From Pyxicephalus adspersus (Eukaryota > Chordata > Amphibia > Anura > Pyxicephalidae), in assembly GCF_032062135.1 (NCBI RefSeq), contig NC_092866.1, positions 26,469,861 to 26,533,860 of the forward strand: 64,000 bases of DNA, written 5' to 3'. The notes beneath the pieces are model-generated. The model saw only the letters and a list, made by a program, of their open reading frames with translations, searched no databases and was not told the DNA's origin. Each line of letters opens with the position of its first letter. Positions within the stretch are counted from its first letter, which is position 1. Both the position numbers and the translations under genes were made by a program. Of the stretch, positions 35,985 to 47,659 are shown piece after piece.

Positions 35985-36700
35985 ATTAGGCCCCCGCCTG
36001 GTATAATAGTTCAACGCATTACACGAAGGAGAGAGTCTAATAAGTGAGGCTAATTTAGCCCACATCAGTGTTATCCTTAAGCCGGGCAAGGTCTATCCCT
36101 CCATTTTGAACATACGCTCTATATCACTCATCAATTGTGATTTAAAGATCATGACCAAAATCCTATCCCCCACGAATAAACTTGTTCCTCAGCCAATATT
36201 TCCATCCTAATCAAGTTGGTTTTATACCTTTACGTCAAGCCCTCAATCAAACCAGGAGATCTATTGACCTAATATCAGCGATCTGGACCAACTAGGACAA
36301 GAACCTATCCCAAAAAGCATTTGACAGCCTGTCTTAGGACTACCTCTCTATGTTCTGAAACATATGAATTTTGGGGTTGTTTTCCTGCAGCTCTTGTCTA
36401 TTTTTTACACAGACCCCGCATCAAGTCTCCTTCTAAGGTTTTTTATCAGGTACCTTTGCTATAAAAAAAGGCATTAGGCAAGGTTGCCCCTTCTCCCCCC
36501 TGTTATGTGTGCTAGCAATTGAGCCACTAGCAATTGCCATAAAGAGTTGCCCCTACATAAAGGTAGAAGACAAATGCACCTACTTTGTAGACAATGTCTT
36601 AATGTACATCACAGGGCCACTAAATTCCACCCCTATATATATAATAAGAAACATATTACAGTTAAGAAACACAGGAGCTGTTTTTGATATTGTGTATTTG
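35985..36700 (+). pseudogene. L1 LINE reverse transcriptase relic
   Basis: Shifting frames show ISVILKPGK, RSISLINCDLKIMTKIL, YVLKHMNFG, IFYTDPAS, CPFSPLLCVLAIEPLAIA and YFVDNVLMYITGPLNS. These are the ordered motifs of the L1 RT up to the active-site block, where FADD has become FVDN. Stops and frameshifts are frequent. Confidence 0.85.
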
Positions 36701-36969
36701 GGAGTTGTCTTTTTGAGACATTTGACTGTTGGGTGACTGTTTTCCTCTAAATACTTTTTCTCTTTTTCTGTCAATTGTCATTCTCCTTAGCTCTGGGTAA
36801 GCTTGCTTTGAGCTTGCTCACATGTGGCTTGTGAAACAAGTGGCTCTGAATAAGTGGAGTTAAAAAGCACAGACATTGAAAACTAAAGGATTTGAATGTT
36901 TAAAGAAACTGCAAACTGGAAGTAAACTTTCATAACTCCATGAAATTAATAAATATTTTAACTTAAAAA

Positions 36970-38050
36970 ATGAATGGCAGCAAGGTGAAAGGTTTTGTTC
37001 AGTGCACAGTCTGCCATATAAATGCACAAATGGAGAAACATCTCCTAGCTGAATACTACTGTGAGGGATGTTAGCAAGTTGCCCTACTGGAATCTCATAT
37101 TAGAGATCTGGAGGAGTGTATTGCAACACTGAAACACTGGATCACCTTGAGAGGGGTCTCCTGCTCACTGAGCAGGTTAATAGAATAGATGTGGAGGGTG
37201 GAGAGTTTAATCAGGATGAACATGTAGGGAGCTGGGTTACTGTAGTTAGAGGGAGTGGTAGGGGCTCCCAGAAAAGGAAGGCCAGCCTTGTGTATAAGCA
37301 CCCTAAAAATGTACAAAGCTTGTGAAGATATGCAGGAAGGCATAGACAATTGGTTGTTATAGGGGATTCTATGATCAGGAAAACTGATATAGAATAGTTT
37401 GTCACCCTGATCCCCCTCAACCAAATGGTTTGCTGTCTCCCTGGTACCAGGTTTTGGCATGTGGTAGACTGAGTGGACAAATTACTGAGTGGGGCTTGGC
37501 ATGACCTAGCTGTCATGGTTCATGTTGGAACAAATGACAGGATATATGGTAGAATATGGAAGTTTAAAAACTAGGTTTCAAGTTGAAGGAAATGACTTCT
37601 AAGATCATATTCTCTGGAATATTGCCTGTGCCATGTGCAACACAGAAAAGACTGGGCTGACTTTTAATTGGGGTACAACCTATATGCCAGAGATGGTTTA
37701 CACTTAAATGGAACGGCGTCTGCTGTGCTAGTGGAAATTTTTATGGAAATGGTGGTGGGATATTTTAACTAGGAGAAAGGGGGTGGGACAGTCAAATAAG
37801 GTGGCAGGAAAAGTCTGACAGGGGTCAATCACCAGTGGAGAATGGATTGGGAACAGTTTGGGGAGAGTTATGGACTTTGGTCTTCAGATGACTGGGCTGT
37901 CAATTTTCCTGGTTATACTCTCTTTTGTAAAGACAGATTAAAACGAAAAGGTGATCTAAAAGTGAATGTGAAAGAGGAAATTGTTGATGGAACATGTGAT
38001 GAGGTTGAGACATTATAGGTGGAGTTGCATATGGTGATGCATAAAACACA
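36970..38050 (+). pseudogene. CR1-like LINE ORF1 relic with SGNH-esterase-like domain
   Basis: Frames show a Cys-containing start (QCTVCHINAQMEKHLL-like), a coiled segment (LLESHIRDLEECIATLKHW), then LVVIGDSMI, which looks like the GDS block of SGNH esterases, VMVHVGTNDR (HVGTND block) and RDGLHLNG (D-x-x-H block). CR1-clade ORF1 proteins often carry such an esterase. Stops and frameshifts interrupt it. It ends where the transposase element begins at about 38055. Confidence 0.75.
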
Positions 38051-38054
38051 TTTA

Positions 38055-38945
38055 ACACCGGGGAACGGATTTTTTGTTCAGTTAGATCTTAGACTTGTTT
38101 TTTACTAATTTTTGGGTGGTGAACCAGAAATGACCCCAGTTTTTGACATCACATCCAGTTTTTACAATTCAGGGTACTCTCCATTTTTGTCAAAAAACAA
38201 ATACAATACAAATTTTACATACAATGAAAAATAATGAAATTATAACTTGAATGTACTGTTTATTGAAATTTCTTTTGTTCATACAAAGGATTTATTGTTA
38301 CTCTGTTACTTTTTTTTACAGTAAAACATTTGAAAATGAATCAGGTAAGCGGTTAAGGTAAAATTTTACGCTTATAGCTTTTTCTGGAGTGTTCAGTGTT
38401 AGGACAATCCCGCCGGATGCTCCAACAATAATCAGCCATCATATGTACATCCCATCTACCCTGATACTGTCCTTCCATGACATTCAAATTTTGGTGGAAT
38501 CGTTCTCCTTGCTCATCACTGGCTGCACCAAGGTTTTCTGGAAAGTTAAAAAGATGGCTATGCAGAAAATCCACCATGATGCTCATATTACAACCAAGCA
38601 TTTTGTAGCTCTCCAAGAGTTTCTGGACAATTTCTGTGTAATTATTTGCTTGTTTGTTTCCAAGAAAGTTCTTAACAATGGCTTTGAATGATAACCAAGC
38701 ATTCTTTTTGACTTCTGACATTGTCCTGATGAAATGTTCATCTTTGGTGAGCTGCCGAATCTGTGGACCATCAAACACACCAGCCTTTTTTTTTCAAATG
38801 ACAGGCTAGGAAATGCCAAAATTAGGTACTTGAAACAGTCTCCTTTAGTTGGCAAAGCTTTTATGAACTGCTTCATCAGACCCAGTTTCATGTGCAAAGG
38901 CGGGAATATATTATTCTTTCTATCAACGTATTGCCATTTTGAAGG
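38055..38945 (-). pseudogene. transposase-like element copy A, C-terminal part
   Basis: The left end AACACCGGGGAACGG resembles the terminal repeat of copy B at 44641. Minus-strand frames encode FPPLHMKLGLMKQF, FDGPQIRQLTKDE, KNFLGNKQANNYTEIVQKLL, NMSIMVDFLHSHLFNFPENL and DEQGERFHQ, then MMADYCW. This is the conserved C-terminus of a widespread metazoan family that I know only as uncharacterised proteins of transposon type. The E in DEQGERFH is a candidate catalytic residue (inference). One frameshift lies near 38760. Confidence 0.75.
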
Positions 38946-38959
38946 AGGACAAACCTTGG

Positions 38960-39070
38960 TGCAATCATCATTCACCTTGCTCATCAATGACTGCACCAAG
39001 GTTTTCCGGAAAGTTAGAAAGATGGCTATGCAGAAAATGCACCTTGATGCTCATATTGCAACCAAGCATT
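38960..39070 (-). pseudogene. extra C-terminal fragment of the transposase-like element
   Basis: MLGCNMSIKVHFLHSHLSNF continuing into PENLGAVIDEQGE repeats the block already present at 38500-38600. This fragment is therefore a duplicate. It ends abruptly at 39070, where LINE sequence starts. Confidence 0.8.
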
Positions 39071-39165
39071 GGAAGGATCATCTTCATCATTTGAAAACAA
39101 TAAATACATATAAAAAAAGATGTAAAAAGTAAATAAATAGAGCAAAACTTTAAAATGAAAGACAC
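39071..39165 (+). repeat. 95-bp exact repeat, copy 1
   Basis: Starts GGAAGGATCATCTTCATCAT and ends AAATGAAAGACAC. Base-by-base comparison with 42333-42427 shows no difference. It is LINE coding sequence. Confidence 0.9.
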
Positions 39166-39702
39166 ATTGCAAAAGAAAGTATTGCAAAAGGAATGCAAAA
39201 GATCAGATTGGAGCATGTAGGCCCCCCTTAAAGCATGTCTCAGGGTTGGTAACTGGGGATAAAGAAAAGGCAGATTAAGTAAACTTTTTTTTAACTCTGT
39301 GTACATTAAGGAAAATGGCAGAGCTCCAAATTGCTAATAGCAATGTCACTGCCCTTAATGAGCCACAATGGTTAAAAATTAATATGAATAAACAGAAACA
39401 GTTGAAAAAAATTAAGGTTGATAAAGCACAATTTCCTGTTGGATTACATCCATGTGTCCTCAAAGAGCTGGGATCAGTTATTTCAAAGCCATTATTTCTA
39501 ATTTTTAATCACTGGCATGGTACCAATGGTTTGGAGTTAGGCCAATGTAACTCCTATCTTCAAAAAGGGAACAAAGTCATTACCAAGTAGCTACAGACCA
39601 GTAAGTTTAACATCCAAAGTTGGAAAGGTCCCAGAGAGTTTGATAAAGAACCACACAAATGAGTTTCTGCTAGAAAATAATTATTGTTTGGATTTATTTT
39701 TT

Positions 39703-39969
39703 TTAACTTTTTTACTGTGATCAATGTTTTAAAAGCAGATTACAATGTTATCTGCTTTTAAATTTCCCGCCCAGCCATGCTTCGCCAGCATACCGACGAT
39801 TCACACATCACATCGAGGATGCGATGCAGAAGCCGGCTAAGGATCGCCGAGGAAGGCGCTGGATCGAGGGGAGCAGGAGTTTTTTTTTCCTACCTTGAGT
39901 GTGGGTTACCATTTTTGGTACTTAAAATTCACCCCGAGCCACACTCAGGAATAACGCCAGGGTGGTTAA
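39703..39969. mobile_element. MITE of the CCTCCCTGGCGGT family nested in the LINE
   Basis: The right end reads CCACACTCAGGAATAACGCC then AGGGTGGTTAA, the reverse complement of the TTAACCTCCCTGGCGGT end at 25994. The left end is decayed near 39703. LINE frames resume directly after the TTAA at 39966-39969. Confidence 0.7.
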
Positions 39970-40794
39970 TGATAAATGGTAAAATTATGCACTTGGGAGC
40001 TAACAACAAGCATGCTTCAAACTGTCTAGGGGGAATACATTTGGGGGAGTCAGAAATGGAAAAGGATCTGGAGGTTCTGGTAGATCACAGACTTAATAAC
40101 AGCATGATTTGCCAAGCTGCAATATCTAAAGCTAGTAAAGTACTTTCTTGTATTAAAGGAGGAATAGACTGCAGAGATTGAGACAAAATCCTCCCCTGTA
40201 CAAAGCATTGTTCAGACCTCATCTGAAATATGCAGTCCATACCAGGTCACACAAAGGATATTGTGGAAGTGAAGAGAGTGCATAAAAGGGAAACTAAACT
40301 ATTAAATTAAATGGAGGAGCTCAGTTGTGAGGAGAGATTAGCTGAACTGAAATATCTGAATATTCTCCCTTGAGATGGGACGTATAAAGAGGGATATGAT
40401 CACCCTGTATAAATATATAAATGGTCCATAGAGAGAACTCTCTTCCCGATGATTAAATTTAAGATCATTTCAATGGACAAGGGGGCACTCTTTGCGTCTG
40501 GAGGAAAATAAATTTATTCTCCAGATAAGGAAGGGATTCTTCACTGTAAGGTCTGCGAAAATGTAGAAAAGGCACCCTCAGGAAGTAGTTTTAGCAAGCT
40601 ATATAGATTACATAGAAGCACATGATTCAACTCGGTATTAAAGTTTTACAGTATATATATATGAGAGACTTGATTCAGGGAACATCTGATTGCCTCATGG
40701 AAGAAAGAAGATTTTTTTCCCCTGTTGGAGCAAATTGAACCAGGGTATTTTTTGCATCACTAAACACATTATTAATTATTCCACAATATACATT

Positions 40795-40975
40795 GTGGGC
40801 TGTATTTATAAAACAGGAAATCCGACATTACCCCAAACATTCCCTGTTTCATCCAACAAAACGTTGTTCTTTATCCCACAGAACATCCAATGAAACTTCT
40901 TACATTCCACAAAACATCATAATTCATCCAATAAAGCTTTATTCTGCATTCCACAAAAATCCTTTCCACCCACCC
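40795..40975. mobile_element. short AT-rich MITE-like segment
   Basis: Repeated words CATCCAACAAAACG, CACAGAACATCCAATGAAAC and CCACAAAACATCATAATTC give a repetitive segment between LINE and transposase sequence. The family is not certain. Confidence 0.4.
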
Positions 40976-41845
40976 ATGCCTCTCACAAGCTCTGCTGTCC
41001 CACATGCACAGATAACAGTGATACTTGGTATATCTGCATTGCTGACCAAGAAGGAAGCATACCATTTTAAGGTCAACGACTCAACGACTCTCTTTTTGTC
41101 TGCATATTCTTCACAAAGAGAAACTGAATGGCCAATTGGAACAGACCCAAATATATTGCCATTGTGAAGGAGGACACACTTTATGCTCCACCTTGAGCTA
41201 TGGATGAATACTCGCCATTCAGCTGAGTTATTGATTGGAACTCCCAATTCCTCCCTTAAACTAACATGTTATGGCAATACACAATCCCACTGTCACTTGT
41301 AAATTACTGCAGAAATGCCATTTCTCTGGTTCGAAAGTAAGATACCTTCATTCCTTTTTCAAGTAAGTTTTTCTCTTGCAGTCTTGATGCTAGGAGTTCT
41401 GAAACCTTCTTCAATAGTCCCAAATCACCTAACACATGCTGTTCAAACCCCCTATGAATAGAGTCCTTTTCAATTTCAAACTTTTCATCATTGTTGTCAC
41501 CTAGTTCATCACCATAAACATGTTCTTCAAGAGGGTAGTGTAACAAAAAACGGCACTGGAATTTCATCTGAATCAGTCACTGGGCATATAGCCAATGGTA
41601 GACTAGGATACTCTGTTATTTTTTTTTTCTTGTTATATTCTGAAGTTTTCACTACACAAAAGTAACAGTCACTGAAATGGCCTCCTGGCTCTCCCCAAAC
41701 CATAGGTATACTAAATGGCATCTTATCACATCTTCCCTTTGTCCACATCTGTAAACCCTCCACACACTGTTTGCACATCTTATGAGGGGCCCAAGACTTA
41801 TCTCGATTACCAAGTGTAATTTTAATTACTGCCATTGCCATTGAC
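40975..41845 (-). pseudogene. transposase-like element copy A, N-terminal and middle part
   Basis: Minus-strand frames from 41845 leftwards encode WAPHKMCKQCVEGLQMWTKG, HFSDCYFCVVKTSEYNKK, LLKKVSELLASRLQEKNLL, YFRTRE, KCVLLHNGN and PIGHSVSLCEEYAD, and, in a later frame, LLGQQCRYTKYHCYLCMWDS. The paired Cys (CKQC, CYFC, CYLC) suggest zinc binding. Frames shift near 41540, 41240 and 41060. The first 40 or so codons and the 5' terminal repeat are missing at the right side. Confidence 0.75.
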
Positions 41846-41879
41846 TTGATTAATGGTACTACAGGTGCAACAAAAGGGG

Positions 41880-42427
41880 GAAAATTATGAATTTAATACA
41901 AGGTCATTTTATGGTCCAGTCTATAAAAGCCCCAACTAGAAATTATACTCTGCTGGATCGAGTTTTTTCTAACAATGCAGAACTTTTAACAAATGTGCAT
42001 AAAAAAGAAAATCTAGGAAGCAGTGACCAAAATATGATTTTGTTTAATGTAAGTTATAAACAGGAAGCAAAAACAGGAAAGATAAAAACATTCAATTTTA
42101 AGAGAGCAAATTTTCAATTTGTAAGGGCGGCTCTCCATGACATGGACTGGGAGGGAATACTGATCTCGCAAGAGCACAGACCAGGAATAGGAATGTTTCA
42201 AGTCTGTTCTATACAAACACACAGCAAAATATATTCCAATATGTAGTACGTTTAAGAGGGTAGAATTAACACTCATGTGGCTCACAGCTAATGTTAAAAA
42301 AAGCCATAAAGACCATTCCAAAAACATAAAAAGGAAGGATCATCTTCATCATTTGAAAACAATAAATACATATAAAAAAAGATGTAAAAAGTAAATAAAT
42401 AGAGCAAAACTTTAAAATGAAAGACAC
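41880..42427 (+). pseudogene. CR1-like LINE, end of endonuclease domain
   Basis: KAPTRNYTLLDRVFSNNAEL and NLGSSDQNMILFNVSY match the C-terminal APE-type endonuclease blocks of CR1/L2 elements (the SDH motif reads SDQ). FKRANFQFVRAALHDMDWE and KDHLHHLKTINTYKKRCKK follow. The last 95 bp (42333-42427) are identical to 39071-39165. Confidence 0.85.
42333..42427 (+). repeat. 95-bp exact repeat, copy 2
   Basis: Same 95 bases as 39071-39165, 3262 bp apart and in the same direction. The sequences on both sides differ. Confidence 0.9.
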
Positions 42428-43075
42428 CCATTTCACACAAAACATTTTTTTTTTTTTTTTAGGTTGGCAAGCAAATACCTACAGATGAAAAGGTGTGGTC
42501 AGGAGCTGTATTTTTTTAGGAAATTACAAAGGCTTGCCGTTGGTGCCCTCTTGTGGACACAAAAATTACATTTCAGGCATACAAAATCCATGTAGTCCGC
42601 TTGAATGTAGTCAACTTTCCCTCTTTATTCATCCTTATGGTACATTAAAGTTGTTTCTGGTCTGGCCAATAGCGTTCACTGAATTTGGATATTTATTATT
42701 AAAACAGACATGGTTTTGACAAACTGTTTAACATTGCAGATAAATCTTATGAAAAAGTAAAACTTTGGGCATTGTTTTTTATACGTATTATTTTATTTTT
42801 AGTTTAAGTTTCTGTGACATGGGATTATTGCTCTCATAATATTTATACTGCTGTCTGCATCCTTCCTTGGGCCACACCTGTAAGAATGGTCATTCGAGAA
42901 TGGCGTGCCCACTCCAGCCTCAATACAAATTTTAATTTGCATAACATAACATTTTGAGATCCAACTGTCACAGGCAAAGTAAGTGAGTTGAAATTTAAAC
43001 AGGGGCACTGACTACAAAACAAACATTACATTGTTTCATTGTTAGTTAGGTTTAAAAAGCATTAGGAAATATAGG

Positions 43076-43787
43076 AAGAAGAGAGAAAGAAGAGAAAAGA
43101 AGGTTTTTCAGGCACTTGACTATAGCAGATAAAACAATAACTTTTATTTACTATTATCTCTTAACACTAAATTTACACAATACAAAATACATGATTAAAC
43201 TTGTGGTACAAAATATGTTGTACATTATACAATGATATTTGTATATCTACTGGAAACCATGTTCCAACTTTTCAAATGTTTAGTCCTAAATCCTATAAAA
43301 AAGTCTATGCAAAATGATGAATGTTTATGGACCTCTCTCTCTATAAATATATATACACATATGCCTTAACAGTAACAAATATGTTATTAGGCCATATATT
43401 TTTATGCTTGCTTGTTATTATTATCATTTTGCATGGAATTTCTATCACAATGATTTCACAATACAAACCTCTCATTCAGTAATATATACCATCTCTTTAA
43501 TTACATTTGGTCAAGTCTCTATGTCCCCTGAGGAAGCTAAAATGGGCAAAACGCATCGGGAAAGAGATTTGTCACACTGATTTTGTTGATCCATATGTGA
43601 CATTACTGGTCTCATTATATGTCTGAAATGACTCACTAGTCCATGAATTTTGTACCACAAGTTTAATAAATTTATTTTGTATTGTGTAAATTTAGTGTTA
43701 AGAAATAATAGTAAATTAAAGTTATTGTTTTATCTGCTATCGTCAAGTGCCTGAAATACCTTCTTTTCTCTTCTTTCTCTATTCTTC
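43076..43787. mobile_element. inverted-repeat element with about 140-bp arms and a hammerhead-like motif
   Basis: The left arm (43076-43214: AGAAGAGAGAAAGAAGAGAA ... TTGTGGTACAAAAT) is the reverse complement of the right arm (43647-43787) with few differences. The centre holds motif copy f. No coding capacity. The arm shares TCAAGTGCCT with the element at 18830. Confidence 0.85.
43524..43561 (+). ncRNA. hammerhead-ribozyme-like motif, copy f
   Basis: TCCC, CTGAGGAA, GCTAAAATGGGC, AAAACGCATC, GGGA. Stem I TCCC/GGGA is 4 bp perfect. Stem II pairs GCT with GGC. The expected GAAA reads AAAA, so this copy is probably dead. Confidence 0.4.
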
Positions 43788-44640
43788 TCAATGTTATTGA
43801 ACCATTAGGTTTAGCACCTTCTAGGATTATAATTAAATAATTTTGGAGAGCAGGGTTTTCTGTTGGCCTACAAAAAACCCTGCTCTACTTTGGTTCTAAA
43901 TTATTTATTCTAAATCATTTCATTATTGACTACTTAGGGTATGGCCAGTACCAAATTTGCTCTTTATTATCAGGTATACCTCTCTTCTCTCTCTTCCTCT
44001 ACCAACTATCTAGGATTACCTAGTCTATAACAATTACCCTCCCCTTTGGTATTTCGAGAGTTTAAAAAGACATAAGTCCATCAAGCTCAACCACTAGAGA
44101 AAAAACATATTAACAACCAGAATATCCAAATAAAACTGCATATATATAATTGATCTATGAAGGCAGTAAATGAATAGATAAATAAAGGCAATGTAAACAT
44201 GAATCAATTTGCTGTGCACTAGCCACCCAGTTTCTTTCTTGCATATTCTTTTTCCTTCCTATAGAGCTTGTGGTTGTTTTCCTGTCCTGATATAAGTACT
44301 GATTTCCTTTTTTCTTCTGTGCTAGTCTCGTGCTTTTGCTTCTTCCAAAATGTGCTTCAATGCTGCTAGCTTTCCTTATTTTTCTCCCTTTTCTTTTTTC
44401 CGAGTAGCTGCTAGGCTTAAAGCACCAAAAGAAATCTTCAGAAAGTTAGCAAACCCAGTTTCAAAAACTGGGTTTGCTAAGTTTTACTTTTGGTTCAAGT
44501 GTTAAAACTGTCTCTCTTTTTTAAAAGCCTGAAACTGGTTAAAGACCCATCAGTTGATAAGTCTGGAACTCTAAAAGCACACACCATTTATCAGGCCTCA
44601 CTGCAGTGCCAACAGGAAAGGAAGTATCACAGGCAGATAA

Positions 44641-46729
44641 CACTGGGGAACACATTTTTTGTTGAGTTAGATTTTTTTACAAATTTTTGGGTGGTGAATC
44701 CAGAAATAACCCCAGTTTTTTTGCTATCAAATCCAGTTTTTATGATACAGGATACCCCCTATTTTTGTCAAAAAACATACAAATTTTACATACACAAAAA
44801 AATTAATTAAATAATAACTTAAATGTACTGTTTATTTAAATTTTTTTTGGTTCATACAAATGATTTATTGTTACTCCATGAAGTTTTTTTTTATAGTAAA
44901 ACATTTGAAACTGATTCGGGTAAATGGTTAAGTTAAAAATCAACACTTATAGCTTTTCCTGGAGTGTTCAGTGTTAGGACAATCCCGACGCATGCTTCAA
45001 CAATAGTCAGCGATCATATGTACATCACACCTACGCTGATGCCGTCCTTCCATGACCTTCAAATCTTGGTGGAATCCTTCACCTTGCTCATCACTGACTG
45101 CACTAAGGTTTTCCGGAAAGTTAGAAGGATGGCTATGCAGAAAGTGCATCTTGATGCTCATATTGCAACCAAGCATTTTGTAGCTCTCCAAGAGTTTCTG
45201 TACAATTTCTGTGTAATTATTTGCTTATGTGTTTCCAAGAACGTCATTGACAATGGCTTTGAATGATAACCAAGCATTCTTTTTGACTTCTGATGTTGTC
45301 CTGATGAAATGTTCATCTTTGATGAGCGGCCTTTATTTTTTCAAATGACAGGCTAGGAAATGCCAAAATGAGGTACTTGAAACAGTCTTCTTTAGTTGGC
45401 AAAGCTTTAAATAACCGCTTTATCAGACCCAGTTTCATGTGCAGAGGCGGGAATATAATATTCTTTCTATCAACAAGTGAATGTTTGGATCACCTGGCTT
45501 TAGGGCAGATCTTGGAGGCCAATTCCTTTCCTGGTGCATCCACCTTGCTGACCAGGAAGGAAGCATACCATTTTAAGGTCAACACAGATTACCCAATTGT
45601 GTTGGTGATATTGCAACAACTCAATGACTCTCTTTATGTCTGCATATTCTTCACAAAGAGGAACTGAATGGCCAATTGGGACTGACCCACATTTATTGCC
45701 ATTGTGAAGGAGGACACACTTTATGCTCCAATTTGAGCTATCGATGAATAGTCGGCATTCAGTTGAGTTAAAGATTGGAATTTCCAATTCCTCAATCAAA
45801 TCAGGTATGTTATAGCAATACACAAAGCCACTGTCACTTGTAAAGTACTGCAGTAATGCAATTTTTCTGGTTCGAAAGTACGATACCTTTGTTCCATTTT
45901 CAAGTATGTTTTTCTCACACAGTCTTGATGCTAGGAGTTCTGAAGCCTTCTTCGATAATCCTAAATCACATGCCAAGTCACTCAACTCATGCTGATCAAA
46001 TCCCTTATGAACAGAGTCCTTTTCAATTTCAATCTCTTTATCATTGTTGTCACCTAGTTCAGCACCATAATCATGTTCTTCAAGAGAGGATAGTGTAACG
46101 AAAACCGGCACTGGGATTTTATCTGAATGAGCCACTGGGCGTATAGCCGGTGGTAGATTAGGATATTCTATGTTATATTTATTTTTCTTGTTATATCCTG
46201 AAGTTTTTACTATACAAAAGTAACAGTCACTGAAATGATCTCCTGGCTTCTGCCAAACCATAGGTGTACCAAATGGCGTCTTATCACGTGTTCCCTTTGT
46301 CCACATCCGTAAACCCTCTACACACTGTTTGCACACCTTATGAAGGGCCCAATACTTATCTTGATTACCAAGTTAAACTTTGAAATATGCCAAATAGGCT
46401 TGCTCTACAAATGTGCTGATGTACGCCCTTTGACTAGGAATGGTGAAACTGCCACAGATATAACAAAATGAATCAAGGTTGTTTAGACACTTACTATGAG
46501 AAACAGCAGAGCCAGACATGATCTGAAAGAAAAGGAAAATAGTGTGTAGGTAGAAAAATACATTTTGCTTATTCACTACGTAGAGCAGCGCACAACCTCT
46601 GACCACACTGCTTTGTGTATAAATAAATAGCCTATACAAACCCACGCTTCAGTTTCAGAATCAGCATACCTATTTTAGTGTAAATAAGCTGAAATCAACA
46701 AAAAATGTGTTCAAAATTGTTCCCCAGTG
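44641..46729 (-). mobile_element. transposase-like element copy B with terminal inverted repeats
   Basis: Left end CACTGGGGAACACATTTT (44641) and the reverse complement of the right end, CACTGGGGAACAATTTTG (46729), are inverted repeats. TAA flanks both ends, a possible 3-bp target duplication. The element is 2,089 bp. It carries one internal coding region on the minus strand (see next entry) of the same family as copy A. Confidence 0.75.
44960..46519 (-). pseudogene. transposase-like protein of copy B (internally deleted)
   Basis: The start ATG (46519-46517) begins MSGSAVSHSKCLNNLDSFCY. The N-terminal Cys pattern is CYICG, then CKQC and CYFC, a likely zinc-binding region. A single in-frame TAA lies in YLAYFKV-stop-LGNQDK, one base from a Lys codon. 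Then 278 codons are open through KKASELLASRLCEKN, CRLFIDSSNWSIKCVLLHNG, PIGHSVPLCEEYAD and WVICVDLKMVCFLPGQQGG. After GQQGG the CFLCLWDSR-type block is replaced by short unrelated sequence (about 45475-45535). The C-terminus (FPPLH-type block, NMSIKMHFLHSHPSNFPENL, DEQGEGFHQ) follows with frameshifts. D in VDLKMV and E in DEQGE are candidate catalytic residues (inference). Confidence 0.75.
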
Positions 46730-47659
46730 TAATATTTCAACCCACGGAAGGCTCTCTCATTCCACAGGTGCAAGGTAAAGAAGTTTGCACTAGAAAGGTT
46801 AGGTCATATATTCAGGAAGCTTTTTTTTTAGGTGTGCTAAAGGGGTGCATTTATTGGTAAATCTGTATTTATTTGGATTTTCAAGTTTAAATACAAACAG
46901 TACAGTCAGAAAACAAAAATAGTGAGAAGAAAATTATACAACCAATAATAAACAACAAGAAGGAACACATGTGATATAAAGCAATAACAATAAGGGGGGA
47001 CTGAGGATGATGGGGGGGCAAGTTGGAGGGGCACCTGGAATTGGTAATGTAAAAGAGTATAATGTAATCAGATAAGTAGCCTACTGATAAGTGAGGGGGA
47101 GGAATACATCAACCATATGGACCATTGAGAGGTATTATGCATCAACAGGGGAGCTTTTAAATTGAAGAAGGTGCAGGACTCAATAACAGAGGACAGGCTG
47201 ACATCCCAATCTATATCAACATTTCATCCACTGGCAAGTTATTGTGGGGAGCATTCCAATTCAGACCCTGGGCAGAAATATAATCCTTAAATTTTGCTTG
47301 GGGAGTTCATTTGTTAAGGCTGGTAAAGAAATGATTCTGTTGGTGTTCCACCTGAAAAGCATAGGAAATACTATCCCAACCTTAAAAAAGAACTACCTGA
47401 TTTTCCCTTTATGTTTGAGATTAAAAAGATCATAGAGGGGGAATGGGCCAGGCCTGATCAGTATCAGTCTCTCCATATTTGTGGAGTGTTTTTAACATCT
47501 GTTGCCAGAGAAGTATGAATTAGAGAAGGTATTTTTTTAAGGGAGGGACTCTGAGCTGGAAACCTGGGAAAACCTAAGGTTGCCATCTAACTTCATGCTT
47601 GAGACAGCAGTGGATTAATTTAGGATGGCTGCTCATTTGATGGGTTATTCTGTTACTTC

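Larger units (their letters stand above)
39071..40750 (+). pseudogene. CR1-like LINE, reverse transcriptase and C-terminus relic
   Basis: Begins KDHLHHLKTINTYKKRCKK. The RT entry block follows (VGLHPCVLKELGSVISKPLF, LIFNHW, then KKGNK), and after the nested MITE KIMHLGANN, EKDLEVLVDHRLNNSM and ASKVLSCIKGGI, then MEELSCEERLAELKYLNIL. These are the ordered C-terminal motifs of CR1/L2-type ORF2. The central RT with the active site is missing. Many stops. Confidence 0.85.

Noticed and set aside
45500..46336. 278-codon minus-strand host gene
   Set aside because: Homologous to copy A at 40975-41845 and flanked by terminal inverted repeats, so it is transposon protein.
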